The notes under the pieces were generated by a model. That model was given only the letters and a program-made list of their open reading frames with translations, was not told the DNA's origin and made no database searches. A stretch of 64,000 nucleotides of DNA, taken from contig NZ_VCRA01000004.1 of assembly GCF_005938385.1 (NCBI RefSeq), positions 250,206 to 314,205 of the forward strand, given 5' to 3'. Of this stretch, positions 9,601-17,345 are shown piece after piece (within the stretch, counting starts at the first letter, position 1; each line of letters starts with the position of its first letter). The DNA comes from Paenibacillus mesophilus (GTDB lineage Bacteria; Bacillota; Bacilli; Paenibacillales; NBRC-103111). Position numbers and translations under genes: made by a program.

Positions 9601-9756
9601 CGTACGGCTGATCCGCTTTTTGAGCGTACGGCGGTTGCCGGGATATTTCCCCCCGTTCGGAACCGGCTCTCTGCTGGAGGCCTGTCTCGGCGGGTGGTTG
9701 GACTGCGGATTTGCGGCAGATGGCGCTTGATTGTGTGACGTATTCGGTTGGCTCAT
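6682..9756 (-). CDS. membrane hybrid kinase: sensor, HAMP, PAS, Hpt, CheA-like ATPase and CheX-type domain
   Basis: The start is set at the ATG at 9756, which overlaps the stop of the cyclase gene (ATGA) and follows an AGAGGAAG site; the protein has 1024 residues. In order: a Pro/Gln-rich cytosolic tail; TM1 (~56-78); an extracytoplasmic sensor region (~80-220); TM2 (~228-255); a HAMP-like region; a long coiled coil (~300-377); a PAS-like domain (~378-497); an Hpt-type helix with H560 in VHTFKG; a CheA-like ATPase (~720-857; N725 in the N-box, DDGKGID and GRGIGL motifs); and a C-terminal domain of the CheC/CheX/FliY type (~880-1024) with the phosphatase motif D954-x3-E958-x2-N961. Kinase and phosphatase modules in one chain suggest it both charges and discharges the two flanking receivers. 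Partner choice and signal are unknown. Confidence 0.85.
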   Translation of the reverse strand: MSQPNTSHNQAPSAANPQSNHPPRQASSREPVPNGGKYPGNRRTLKKRISRTIHLASFLNIILFSLIMLVVLSFLFKPISAFTANMVSHTIADSMNGETFLKQQGISSLEQFDPNSPGAADWRKTMEDAGKIETYLPLEAKEALEQELDKQHQENTHPGFIINLDASMDVIAIRIEIGQNVIFTNKDNLFMVEGYWIDKLSHFYNIEVSHPLLDPAGKRIGSVTAVVAPQVTVLLFLAAALLFAVLALVATFISKLIGKLVSIPVLTPMEQLNAKIRAMAEGDHESTMNSQIVLNRPLREIEELADGTNRIMQKLQGYNELLHHQKRTLEDQTQILEEQKQTLEDQYEELEAQNDELVRSKQLLQDAQQSLVRSERAIRNVLDNAGQGFLTFGPDTRIDPEYSLECSKIFGKTLEYYTFPELISMGDPEQQRFIESLLAKMFHERDTYKRSIYMPLLTEEIEVNGRHIHIGYKMIPNARDEASEAFMAIFTDITEKREMQSQMEAERNILKMVVKVIVGYGDYTDCVRDFKNFYEIELHELLNGPDALRTKLLNIYRDVHTFKGNFAQFGLTHIVDRLHKLEDELSGLLRDSELLTVAGAAKAAAGWDFRGWLQQDVQVLESVLGESFLVQQDVLMIDKSKIIDIEKKMLALLSPGECKLLLPDLRKLRCKPFKELLKSYPDYVAGLAERMEKLVLPFEIRGEEVVADTERYYDFSRSLIHVFRNIVDHAVEPADERIAAGKEEFGRIDCDIRLEGGNLVLTIRDDGKGIDPDVIRRKALELGVASEEQLVQRSAADIIQLVFSDEFSTKEQVSDISGRGIGLSSVRAEAEKLGGTAIAESTPGVGSVFTFVLPYEDMTGLPEVEFPVMIRPLIDNTKSYFAQFVHTEIEAEDGFHIVSNEKLALKRVTAFMTVKGALEGMFVMTLDDSLAHTLVRSAVLDPLDAAEEEALLEDCLAETANIILGNSFRMFQTFADYMLMEPPITIATEGASVKYADSEIWSCRMCSDKGTLEISFVNMKKWSA

Positions 9757-11048
9757 AGCGCTTCCTCTTCTTTCGTCGGGCCGATTGGGCCGGATTCGTT
9801 GCGGCGGCACCGCTCCACATACAGCAGCGCGGCCTGGTCGTGGGAATTGCGGCCGGCAATACGGGCAAACAGCGTCTCGGCTTCAGCCGCTTCCCCTTCG
9901 TGAAACAACGCGACCGCCCGCTCGAATTGCTCCAGCGTCTGGAGCTTCGCCGAACGGCTTTGTTCCGGATCGGCATCGAACACTTCGTAGATGTCGATCG
10001 GCTTCGTCTTGCCTTTCACCCGCACCCGGTCCAGCTTGCGAATGTGGAAATCTCCCGGCCGGAGCAGGCTGTCGGCCGTCTGCTCGGAGATCAAGATGGA
10101 AGTGCCGTACATCTTGTTCAAGTCTTCCATCCGAGAGGCGACGTTCACGGCATCGCTGATGACGGTGCCCTCCATCCGATTCTCGCCGCCGACGATGCCC
10201 AGCATCAGCTCGCCGGTGTTCAAGCCGATCCCGATGCGAAGCGGCTCGTAGCCCGCGCCCGTGCGCCCGGCGTTAAACTGTTCCAATTCCGCCATCATGG
10301 AAATCGCCGATCGCACGGCCTGATCGGCGCCTTGATGGAACAGCGCCATAATGGCGTCCCCGATATATTTGTCGATAAAACCGCCGTGCTTCTGCACGAC
10401 GGGCTCCATAACCATCAAGTAACGGTTCAGGAAGCGGAAGTTTTCCTCGGGCGTAACCCGCTCCGACAGCGACGTAAACGACCGCATGTCCGAGAACAGA
10501 ACAGTCATCCGCAGCCGTACGTGGTCGCCGAGACGTACCTGGGTAATGCTTTCCTTGTTCAGAAAGCCGATAAACTCGTGCGGCACGAATTTCTCGTAAG
10601 CGTTCGTCAGCTCGACCTGCTTCAGCTTGGCGAGCCGTTCTTCCTCGAACCCTTGTTCCAGATTGTCAACCGTTCTCAGCATCATTTTGTTGATGGCCAC
10701 TACTTGGCGGAACGATTGGGTGATGCCCTCCTCCGCCTCCCGGAACGCTTCTTCCGGCATCTCGTCAAGGATGAATCCCTCGGCGATATCCTCCAGCGAC
10801 TCCTGAAACCGCAGCAGAGGCTCGTCGATACGCCGCTTCACAAGCCGGTACACATAGAACGCATAACCGCCCGAGCATACGGCCAGCCCGGCTCCGGCGA
10901 CCGCCGTCCGCAGCTTCCAAGCCGCGGCATCCCCGGACGAACCGAGAAGGGCCCACAGCACAATAGCCGCCAAAGGCAAAACGAAAATGCCTGCAAATCC
11001 GAGCAGCAGCTCGCGTGTCAGGCGGGTACGATGCGAGACTGGGCTCAT
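9753..11048 (-). CDS. membrane-anchored class III adenylate cyclase
   Basis: A 431-residue protein with two N-terminal TM segments (~14-35 and ~47-67), a helical linker (~75-150), and a class III nucleotidyl cyclase domain (~175-350). Key residues are all present: metal-binding D187 (VLFSDMRSFT) and D231 (DKYIGDAIMA), purine-selecting K227 and D299 (ISDAVN), and transition-state N302 and R306. The K/D pair predicts ATP rather than GTP, so the product should be cAMP. A short C-terminal helical tail follows. The gene is six bases downstream of one receiver gene and overlaps the kinase gene by four bases, so its activity is presumably tied to that phosphorelay. cAMP signalling is little understood in Bacillota. 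Confidence 0.9.
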   Translation of the reverse strand: MSPVSHRTRLTRELLLGFAGIFVLPLAAIVLWALLGSSGDAAAWKLRTAVAGAGLAVCSGGYAFYVYRLVKRRIDEPLLRFQESLEDIAEGFILDEMPEEAFREAEEGITQSFRQVVAINKMMLRTVDNLEQGFEEERLAKLKQVELTNAYEKFVPHEFIGFLNKESITQVRLGDHVRLRMTVLFSDMRSFTSLSERVTPEENFRFLNRYLMVMEPVVQKHGGFIDKYIGDAIMALFHQGADQAVRSAISMMAELEQFNAGRTGAGYEPLRIGIGLNTGELMLGIVGGENRMEGTVISDAVNVASRMEDLNKMYGTSILISEQTADSLLRPGDFHIRKLDRVRVKGKTKPIDIYEVFDADPEQSRSAKLQTLEQFERAVALFHEGEAAEAETLFARIAGRNSHDQAALLYVERCRRNESGPIGPTKEEEAL

Positions 11049-11054
11049 CCGGGG

Positions 11055-11828
11055 TTACCTCCCGGCAAGCGATGTTTCAATATCGCTCCAGCGGCTTCTG
11101 AGTGTCAGCACCACGTCTTCACGGTCGGCGATAAACTCGGCCCTGCCCCCGGCTTGCCGGATGGAAGCGACCATCTCCTCGATGCTCGACAAATAAGGGA
11201 CTTCCGTCCCCGCAGCGATGTCCCTGAAATAAAACGCGACCGAGAGCGGCTTAATGAACAGCAGCCCCTGCATCGCCGCACGGATGGACGAAATCGCTTC
11301 TTCATGCAAACGGGAGCTTAACGTAATAACGAATTTCCCTTCCCGGTTCTCGATCGTAAAAGGCTCCTGAGCCGGCTGACCGCCAAGGCCGTCTCCGGCT
11401 GCACCCGCTTCGGCTGACACACTGGGACCGGCAGCGTCTTCGCTCGAATCTTCGTCCGTATTCCCGCCTTCAAGCAGCTTATCCACTACGGCCAATAGCT
11501 TGTCCGACGTAATCGGCTTGATGATATAATGACTCGCCCCGTTCTCCATCGCCTCGAACAGCATGCTCCGCTGATCGAACGCGCTGACGACGACGATTTT
11601 CGCCTCCCTGTCGGCCGCGACGATCCGCTTCACCGCTTCTATGCCGTTCAGTACCGGCATCGTCACGTCCATCGTGACCAGGTCCGGCTTATAGTCCGCA
11701 TAAGCGCGTACCGCCTCTTCCCCGTTCGTCGCTTCAGCAACGACCTCATAACCGGCCCGGCTTAATATCGATTTCAAATTTTTGCGCATGACGGCCGAGT
11801 CGTCCACGATCAATATCCGTTTGGTCAT
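11055..11828 (-). CDS. response regulator: CheY-like receiver plus STAS-like C-terminal domain (first gene of cassette)
   Basis: A 257-residue paralogue of the protein at 5865-6635. The receiver has DD at 9-10, phospho-acceptor D54 (TMDVTMP), S82 and K104 (IIKPIT). A Gly/Ala/Glu-rich linker leads to the same kind of C-terminal domain (FTIENREGKFVITL ... QGLLFIKPLSVAFYF). It begins the operon with a GGGGAG site ahead of the ATG and ends six bases before the cyclase gene. No output domain for DNA binding is present. The duplicated receiver-STAS architecture at both ends of the operon suggests two phospho-targets for the one kinase; which acts on the cyclase cannot be read from sequence. Confidence 0.85.
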   Translation of the reverse strand: MTKRILIVDDSAVMRKNLKSILSRAGYEVVAEATNGEEAVRAYADYKPDLVTMDVTMPVLNGIEAVKRIVAADREAKIVVVSAFDQRSMLFEAMENGASHYIIKPITSDKLLAVVDKLLEGGNTDEDSSEDAAGPSVSAEAGAAGDGLGGQPAQEPFTIENREGKFVITLSSRLHEEAISSIRAAMQGLLFIKPLSVAFYFRDIAAGTEVPYLSSIEEMVASIRQAGGRAEFIADREDVVLTLRSRWSDIETSLAGR

Positions 11829-11944
11829 CTATGTATGCTCCCCGTTGGTTTACATCCATTCTATTACTTTTTACCTACTCCGACAATGAACGCCATGAAA
11901 AATAGTCCTATTCGCCTCCGATTGACCCCCTTCCGCACGCGCAA

Positions 11945-11997
11945 AAGGCCCGCCGCCTGGGCGAGCCTTGCCTGTTTAACCGGTTCGACCCGGTTAT
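11945..11997. other. two hairpins in the divergent spacer upstream of the WYL regulator
   Basis: A 10-bp stem with one mismatch (aaggcccgcc / ggcgagcctt, 11945-11969) is followed by taaccgg / cccggtta arms (11977-11997). They lie in the 246-bp spacer between the divergent receiver gene and the WYL regulator. They could be regulatory or an old terminator; no further evidence. Confidence 0.35.
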
Positions 11998-12074
11998 GCT
12001 CTGGCAGAAAGAGCCTCCTAACTTCATAATAGAGAGAAACGCACGACCGGAAAGAAAGGCGGGAAAACAATCCG

Positions 12075-13028
12075 ATGAACAAAACCGACAGGATGCTCGC
12101 GATCGTACTGGAGCTGCAGCGCAAAGGCACGCTCCGCGCCGCCGATTTGGCCGCCGTATTCGAGACGAGCGTGAGGACGATTTATCGCGATGTGCAAGCT
12201 TTATGCGAGGCGGGTGTGCCGGTCGCCGGCTCCCCCGGCCAAGGCTATTCGTTGATGGAGGGCTACTTCCTGCCGCCGGTCGGTTTTATCGCCGAAGAAG
12301 CGGTTGTGCTGCTGCTCGGGCTCGATTTCGTGGAATACCGGTTCGATGCGGCCTATAAAGCAAGCGCGCTTGCGGCGCGAAGCAAAATCGAGGCGATTTT
12401 GCCGCAGACGGTACAAGCGGAATCGGCCCGAATGCGTTCCGCTTGGAAGCTGGTCGGCGGAGGGACCCGAGCATGTGGGGACGATCCTCTATCGGATCAC
12501 CTCTCTTTGCTCCGGCTAGCGGTTCTGGAGGAGCGCCTCGTCCGTTTCCGCTATACGAAGACGAAGCCGGATGCCGACGGCGGGGATCGGGAAAGTATTC
12601 GCGATGCGGAGCCGTACGGACTCGTACAAGCGGCGGGCAATTGGCTGCTCGTCGCCTATTGCCGGCTGCGCGGCGACATCCGCCATTTCCGTTTGAGCCG
12701 CATTAGCGAGCTGACGGTAACGGACGAACGCTTCCGGCGTCCCGCCGATTTCGAGCTTCAATCGTATCGCCCGGCCGACGACCGGAACGTCTTCGTCCGG
12801 CTGCTGTTCCGCCCAGACCTGGAAGCGCTGCTGCGGGAAAGCGACTATTTTTATATGCATGCGATCGAGCCTTCGCCGGAAGGATTGCTTGTCACGCTGC
12901 GGGTTCGCCGGCATGAGGATGCGCTCCAGTGGATACTCGGATGGGGTGCCGGAGTCGCGGTGCTCGAGCCGGAGCAGCTGAGACTGCGGGTTCGCCAAGA
13001 AATCGAGGACATGCTGAAACGATACTGA
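12075..13028 (+). CDS. YafY-type HTH/WYL-domain transcriptional regulator
   Basis: A 317-residue protein with an ATG preceded by GAAAGAAAGGCGGG. The N-terminal ~55 residues are a DeoR-type winged helix (DRMLAIVLELQRKG, then ETSVRTIYRDVQALCEAGVP). A central WYL domain (~140-225) includes NWLLVAYC where most relatives have a W-Y-L core, and RHFRLSRI; a C-terminal WCX-like extension follows (FRPDLEALL). WYL proteins are ligand-responsive regulators, often controlling neighbouring genes. The DinB gene lies 66 bases downstream on the same strand and is the most likely target. The assignment is firm; the ligand is unknown. Confidence 0.9.
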   Translation: MNKTDRMLAIVLELQRKGTLRAADLAAVFETSVRTIYRDVQALCEAGVPVAGSPGQGYSLMEGYFLPPVGFIAEEAVVLLLGLDFVEYRFDAAYKASALAARSKIEAILPQTVQAESARMRSAWKLVGGGTRACGDDPLSDHLSLLRLAVLEERLVRFRYTKTKPDADGGDRESIRDAEPYGLVQAAGNWLLVAYCRLRGDIRHFRLSRISELTVTDERFRRPADFELQSYRPADDRNVFVRLLFRPDLEALLRESDYFYMHAIEPSPEGLLVTLRVRRHEDALQWILGWGAGVAVLEPEQLRLRVRQEIEDMLKRY

Positions 13029-13094
13029 CATACAGCTGTCAGCAGCGGTTTGCTATGATAAGCTCACATAACTCGAAAGGAGCCATACCATACG

Positions 13095-13634
13095 ATGCAC
13101 ATCGATACGAAACAAACGCTTGAACGCTTTGAGGAAATTGTCAGCCTGTACCGGCAGCAATTGGACCGCTACGAGATGGATCAATTGACCCGGACGCCGG
13201 AGGTGGGGGAATGGTCGCTCGGCCAAGTGTACGTACATTTGATCCAGACGACCATGCGCATGCAGCTTCGTCAAATTGAAGCATGCCGGGAAAACGGGGG
13301 ACCTGCGAGCGGGACGGTCGGAGAGAAGACCGAGCCGGGAAAGGCCGTATTCGATCTGGGCGCCTTCCCTCCGATCCGAATCCGGGTCGCCGCTTCCGAC
13401 GCGTATACGCCGCGTCAGCCGGAGAGCAAGGAGCAGTTGGTCGACGGCTTGAATGAAGTCGTCCGACGGATGCGCGAGGTCGAGCCTTCGCTGGAGGGGA
13501 TTCCGGCCGAGAATACCGCTCCGCATCCCCGCTTGGGCAAATTGAACGCGAAGGAATGGTTCGCGCTGGCCGAGATGCACTTCCGGCACCATCTCCGGCA
13601 AAAGGAGCGGTTGGACGCTCTGCTGTTTGTGTAA
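13095..13634 (+). CDS. DinB-family (YfiT-like) putative metal-dependent protein
   Basis: A 179-residue four-helix protein of the DinB/YfiT superfamily. The spaced histidines of the metal site are visible: WSLGQVYVHLI near residue 45 and LAEMHFRHHLRQKERL near residue 162. An AAAGGAG site lies upstream of the ATG. Members include bacillithiol- and mycothiol-dependent S-transferases and many proteins of unknown activity; bacillithiol use would fit a Bacillota host but is inference. It follows the WYL regulator gene and ends before a strong hairpin at 13656. Confidence 0.85.
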   Translation: MHIDTKQTLERFEEIVSLYRQQLDRYEMDQLTRTPEVGEWSLGQVYVHLIQTTMRMQLRQIEACRENGGPASGTVGEKTEPGKAVFDLGAFPPIRIRVAASDAYTPRQPESKEQLVDGLNEVVRRMREVEPSLEGIPAENTAPHPRLGKLNAKEWFALAEMHFRHHLRQKERLDALLFV

Positions 13635-13655
13635 TCCGATTGACGCGAAACGAAC

Positions 13656-13696
13656 AAAGGCAGCCCGAACCTGTTTTACTGGTATCGGCTGCCTTT
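13656..13696 (+). terminator. hairpin terminator after the DinB gene
   Basis: Arms aaaggcagcc(c)ga and tcggctgccttt pair over 12 bp with one bulge around a 16-base loop, 22 bases after the stop codon. Confidence 0.75.
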
Positions 13697-13729
13697 CCGC
13701 ACTTATAATAAAAGCAAGGCGGTGATTTC

Positions 13730-14665
13730 ATGTTCGGGGATGAATGGTGGAAAACAGGAATAAACGCAGCTGTATTGGCCGTCGCGCTGCTCTTGATCGC
13801 CATGTTTTACAGGAAGCGTCAGGAGGATGAAAGCTGGCTGCCATTAAAGCTGCTCGGCTATTCCGTCCTGGGAGCATTCGCTTTCGTTTTGAACGGGCTG
13901 CGTCTGCCGCTCGGTTTCGCCGCTTTTCTGCTATTCTTGTTCGCCCGGCCGAAAGCCAACCGGGAGGCGAAGCACCGCGCGGCCTATCTCGGGCTCTGCT
14001 TGTTTCTGCTCCAATCGCTCACGCCGCCGCTTACGAAGATGGCATACGAACGCATACGCACCGTCCCGGCTGCGGAGACGAATATGTACAGCTTTGAATT
14101 CTCCGCTCACTGGAGGAGCGTATCGGCTCTGTTCGAATTATCCGGGGACACCCGGCTGGAGAGCTTCGAAGCCGGTTACAAGGCTGACGGAACTTTGCTT
14201 CATATGCGCTATGAAGGGATCGAACGCCATCCCAAAGGCAATTACGATTACTTCCAAGTCGAGCTCGATCCGGAGAAAGCAAAATTCAAGATCGTCCGCC
14301 GCGGCATCCAAGAGTGGGTGCAATACGAACGCTCCGTTCCAGCGGAGCGCTTTTTCCGGCAGCTTGACGATACGGAACTGACCCGTCTGAGGCCGGGCCC
14401 GAATTTCTCCTACTACGGCATAAAAGTCCAAGGATCGTCAGTCAATTACGCAATCAAAGAGGGCAGAAAATATATGTTGGACAGGTCAGGCGGCATTCGC
14501 GAAATCGATAACGCCTCCTTGCCCGTTCAAGGGTACTGGCTTCGGGCTTGCGGAGACCGTTCGGCGCAACCGCCTTACCACGTCGGCTGCGAGGGGTGGG
14601 CGGACTACATTTTCGAGGCCGTTTCCCCGCCTCTCACTCCCGCCTCTCCTCCCTCAGCGGCTTGA
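13730..14665 (+). CDS. membrane protein of unknown family
   Basis: A 311-residue protein starting at an ATG after an AAGGCGGTG site. There are three to four hydrophobic segments in the first ~105 residues (INAAVLAVALLLIAMFY, LLGYSVLGAFAFVL, GFAAFLLFLFA, AYLGLCLFLLQSL). A soluble C-terminal region of ~200 residues follows, rich in aromatic and charged residues (YFQVELDPEKAKFKIVRR). I do not recognise the family. Its 3' end overlaps the convergent DUF4166 gene by 32 bases, so the last ~10 residues (PLTPASPPSAA) are also antisense to that gene. Confidence 0.7.
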   Translation: MFGDEWWKTGINAAVLAVALLLIAMFYRKRQEDESWLPLKLLGYSVLGAFAFVLNGLRLPLGFAAFLLFLFARPKANREAKHRAAYLGLCLFLLQSLTPPLTKMAYERIRTVPAAETNMYSFEFSAHWRSVSALFELSGDTRLESFEAGYKADGTLLHMRYEGIERHPKGNYDYFQVELDPEKAKFKIVRRGIQEWVQYERSVPAERFFRQLDDTELTRLRPGPNFSYYGIKVQGSSVNYAIKEGRKYMLDRSGGIREIDNASLPVQGYWLRACGDRSAQPPYHVGCEGWADYIFEAVSPPLTPASPPSAA

Positions 14666-15308
14666 TGTGCTTCGGAATCGCCCCGCGGGTCTCGACAAAC
14701 TCGGCTTGAAACGTTCCGCTGTAGCCGAATACGGGACCGAGCAGCGGATTCGTTACGTTCACCTCGATCTTGAACGCCTCCGCCTCGTCGTCATACCACT
14801 CGCACACATCGGCAATCCCGGACAGCCTCAGCGGAAACCGGAAATGCAGCATCCTCTCATAGAAGCGCTGTTCGCCGGAACGGATGCGGATTCCTCCATT
14901 CGGAGCAGGCCCGATATCAAGATCGACAGCCAAATGCTGCCGGTCCCCTAAATAATCGACAATAGTGCGTCTCTGCCGACTGTAAATCATCGTGGCATCA
15001 AATCTGCGGATTTTGCCGGGAAATTGGAACTGACGAGTCCAGGTCACAGTTTCCCGGCCGAACGAATCGGTATATGCATAATTTTCGATTGTAAACGGGA
15101 TGCGCTTGCCTTCGGAAGGAAACATAATATGCCGCTTCGTCCCGACATACAGCGGCAGCGCCGCCCACTTGGCGTACCAGATCCGGTCCATCGTACCGCG
15201 CCCGATCGATGCGGCGCCTTCGGCGCTAGTCAAGCCGAATCGTCTGCGGATTTGCGGATGGAGCTTGGCGAAGTCGCCGCCCATTGCCTGCTCGTATATG
15301 GATGGCAT
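14634..15308 (-). CDS. DUF4166 domain protein
   Basis: A 224-residue protein starting at an ATG with an AAGGAGGAG site. It has features of the DUF4166 family: an early FAKLHPQIRRRFGL, a central GRETVTWTRQF, and a C-terminal PLLGPVFGYSGTF followed by a basic tail. DUF4166 is often fused or adjacent to NAD(P)-dependent or DoxX/SRPBCC-type genes, and here the SRPBCC-DoxX gene lies just upstream on the same strand (15-base gap). The two probably work together on an unknown lipid or pigment-like substrate. It is convergent and overlapping with 13730-14665. Confidence 0.75.
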   Translation of the reverse strand: MPSIYEQAMGGDFAKLHPQIRRRFGLTSAEGAASIGRGTMDRIWYAKWAALPLYVGTKRHIMFPSEGKRIPFTIENYAYTDSFGRETVTWTRQFQFPGKIRRFDATMIYSRQRRTIVDYLGDRQHLAVDLDIGPAPNGGIRIRSGEQRFYERMLHFRFPLRLSGIADVCEWYDDEAEAFKIEVNVTNPLLGPVFGYSGTFQAEFVETRGAIPKHIKPLREERRE

Positions 15309-15323
15309 ATACTCACTCCTCCT

Positions 15324-16247
15324 TTAGTAATACTCGCTAGGACGCCTGCGGCAATTGGCGGCGGACGGCAAGCGATGCGATGTGGCTGAGACCGCACCGT
15401 GCAGCCCCAGCAACGCTCCGTTCAACACGACGGGATTCATGGGTGCCGCCCATAGATGCGGATCGGCCAAGAGTGCAGGGATGGCTAGTATTACGAGAGC
15501 GGCAGCCGCCAACGCGTGAACTCTCCGATCCTTGGAGCGCAGAACGACCAGAAGTCCGAATGCCGCTTCCGCCAAACCCAGCACCGCCAAAGTCTCCCCT
15601 TCCCAGCCGGCGAACCATCCCGCTGCCTGCAGCAAGTCCAGCTCTCCCGCCTCGGGGGCGACCAGCTTCGGCACGATGCCTTGATACATCCATAGCAATG
15701 CGAGCAGCCAAGCACCGCATACGTGAATGAACCATCGGCTAAAAGAGACGGAAGGCGGTATGCCGCTCTCGAGCCACAGCCGCAGCCGGTCGAAGCTCCA
15801 TGCCGTCGCCCAGCCGATGAGCGGCCGGAACGCCAATCTGTCCGCCAGGCCGCCGAGCGGCCCGAAACGCGTTTTATAGTCGTAGCGTGTCATAAACGTT
15901 ACGCTCTCGCCTCCCTCGTGCGGAACATAACGCCAAAACCCTCCGCCCTCGCGTATGAGTGATAACGGGCTATCCGATCCGAAACGAAGCACCGACGTTT
16001 TCCGCCCGGATCGTTCCTCCGTCGAAGCTGTCGTTTCGCCCGTTCCTTCGATGCGCATGCCGAAGCCGATCCTTGTCGCATACAGAAACCGTTGGGGCTC
16101 ATCGTCCGTTTCCTTCTCTATATATCGGATTTCGGAAAACCGCAAATCCCATTGCTCGTGCATCTCCGGCGTTTGCGTCCGTTCCCACAGCTCGCCCATA
16201 TCGGCTTTGATATTCAGCTCGACGTAAATCGGCTTGGCTCCGCCCAT
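15324..16247 (-). CDS. SRPBCC-like domain fused to a DoxX-like membrane domain
   Basis: A 307-residue protein; the ATG is preceded by GAGGGAG. The first ~150 residues form an SRPBCC/polyketide-cyclase-like ligand-binding domain (ELWERTQTPEMHEQWDLRF, then GGGFWRYVPHEGG and FMTRYDYKTRFG). The C-terminal half has four hydrophobic segments (FIHVCGAWLLALLWMYQG, TLAVLGLAEAAFGLLVVL, ALAAAALVILAIPALLA, PVVLNGALLGLHGAV) of the DoxX-like type. The gene is between the DCC-family gene and the DUF4166 gene, all on the minus strand with 15-17-base gaps, so this is an operon. The function is unknown. Confidence 0.75.
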   Translation of the reverse strand: MGGAKPIYVELNIKADMGELWERTQTPEMHEQWDLRFSEIRYIEKETDDEPQRFLYATRIGFGMRIEGTGETTASTEERSGRKTSVLRFGSDSPLSLIREGGGFWRYVPHEGGESVTFMTRYDYKTRFGPLGGLADRLAFRPLIGWATAWSFDRLRLWLESGIPPSVSFSRWFIHVCGAWLLALLWMYQGIVPKLVAPEAGELDLLQAAGWFAGWEGETLAVLGLAEAAFGLLVVLRSKDRRVHALAAAALVILAIPALLADPHLWAAPMNPVVLNGALLGLHGAVSATSHRLPSAANCRRRPSEYY

Positions 16248-16264
16248 CGTTCTCCCTCCGTCTG

Positions 16265-16765
16265 CTACCCGATAAATCGGTCTCTATTTTCCGGGGACGG
16301 CAGCATGCAGCGATCGTTTCGCCCGAACCAACGGTACCGGTTGCGCGCGATATAGTCGTATATTTTGTCCCGGATCGGCGAGGGGACGACGATGAACGCA
16401 TAGAGCAGCGGCCATGCTCCTCGCAGCCGTTTGACCACTTCCAGCCCCGCCCGGGATTTCATGAAGAGCCGGTCGCCGCGCACCAGCATGAACGTGTCGG
16501 GAGCAGGTACGCCAACGCCGGTCTTCTCGTCGACTGCGTCCGAGGAGACGTTCCCCTTAGCCGGATCGCTACCTCTTGCCGTCAGCCCCGCACCCGGCCC
16601 TCCCAGAGCCCGCCTGCGGATAGCCGCACCCGCTTCCGAATCGAGCGACGCAAAACGAAACCGCCTCTCAGGATCGCGCCTGATGACGAAACGTACGATC
16701 GCACTGCACATGATGCACTCGCCGTCGAATAAAATGATGTCATAGTCCCTCGTTTGCTTTTTCAT
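16265..16765 (-). CDS. DCC-family (DUF393) thiol-disulfide oxidoreductase-like protein
   Basis: The start is placed at the ATG at 16765 (MKKQTRDYDIILF), since the family motif begins soon after; an in-frame ATG at 16849 is possible but would add an unusual 28-residue leader. The DGxCxxC motif is seen as FDGECIMC near the N-terminus, and the C-terminal YDYIARNRYRWFGR is typical. An internal stretch of ~40 residues (GGPGAGLTARGSDP...) looks like an insertion compared with the usual ~130-residue family members. It is the first gene of the DCC / SRPBCC-DoxX / DUF4166 operon. Membership is clear; the redox partner is unknown. Confidence 0.85.
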   Translation of the reverse strand: MKKQTRDYDIILFDGECIMCSAIVRFVIRRDPERRFRFASLDSEAGAAIRRRALGGPGAGLTARGSDPAKGNVSSDAVDEKTGVGVPAPDTFMLVRGDRLFMKSRAGLEVVKRLRGAWPLLYAFIVVPSPIRDKIYDYIARNRYRWFGRNDRCMLPSPENRDRFIG

Positions 16766-16912
16766 GACCGTTACCAGCCTTTCCGGCCGCCCCGTACGTT
16801 CATTGTACATCTCCGCGGCTCTCTTGCTGCAGTTCCAACTTTCGTGCAACGGTACGCAAAGAGGGTACTATCAAACATAGCACCCCCGTCTGCCGTTCAT
16901 TCCGTTCACGTT

Positions 16913-17345
16913 CGCCTATCTCCTCACTGCCGTACAAGTTCGGGTATAAGCAGCCTCTAATCTTCGCCGTCTTTGCCTACCCCGTCTTCTCTGCCTGTCT
17001 CCTCACGGTCCGAAGATTCCGGCATAAGCCCGCCTCCAGCCCTCACCGTTTCTGCCTACCGTCCCCCCCTGCCCGTCTCCTCACGGTTCGAAGGTTCCGG
17101 CATGAGCCACCTCTAACCCTCGCCGTCTTTGACTACCCGTCTCCCCTGCCCGTCTCCTCTCGGTCCGAAGGTTCCGGCATAAGCCCGCCTCTACCCTTCA
17201 CCGTCTCTGCCAACCCGTCCCCCCTGCCCGTCTCCTCACGGTCCGAAGGTTCCGGCATGGGCTCGCTTTACCCCTCGCCGTCTTTGCCTATCCCGTCTCC
17301 TCCGCCTGTCTCCTCACGGTCCGAAGGTTCCGGCATAAGCCCGCC
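16913..17345. repeat. tandem repeat, about six copies of a 77-79-bp unit
   Basis: Copies start (at the tcctcac landmark) at 16921, 17000, 17078, 17155, 17233 and 17311, so the period is 77-79 bases, ideally 78 = 26 codons. The right-most copy codes for the last residues of the response regulator at 17268. Read on the minus strand beyond its stop codon, the next two units stay in frame and still spell MPEPSDREETGRGDG with connecting GLAETVKGRGG. It appears to be a decayed 26-residue coding repeat. It fills the 500-base space between the regulator and the DCC-family gene; no other gene is seen there. Confidence 0.85.

Noticed and set aside
6424..9738. 1104-codon open frame on the plus strand
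   Set aside because: Antisense to the large kinase gene; no recognisable domain, very rich in Arg, Leu, His and Gln.
16913..17345. possible CRISPR array
   Set aside because: Units are 77-79 bases long, similar over their whole length and without unique spacers; no cas genes are present.
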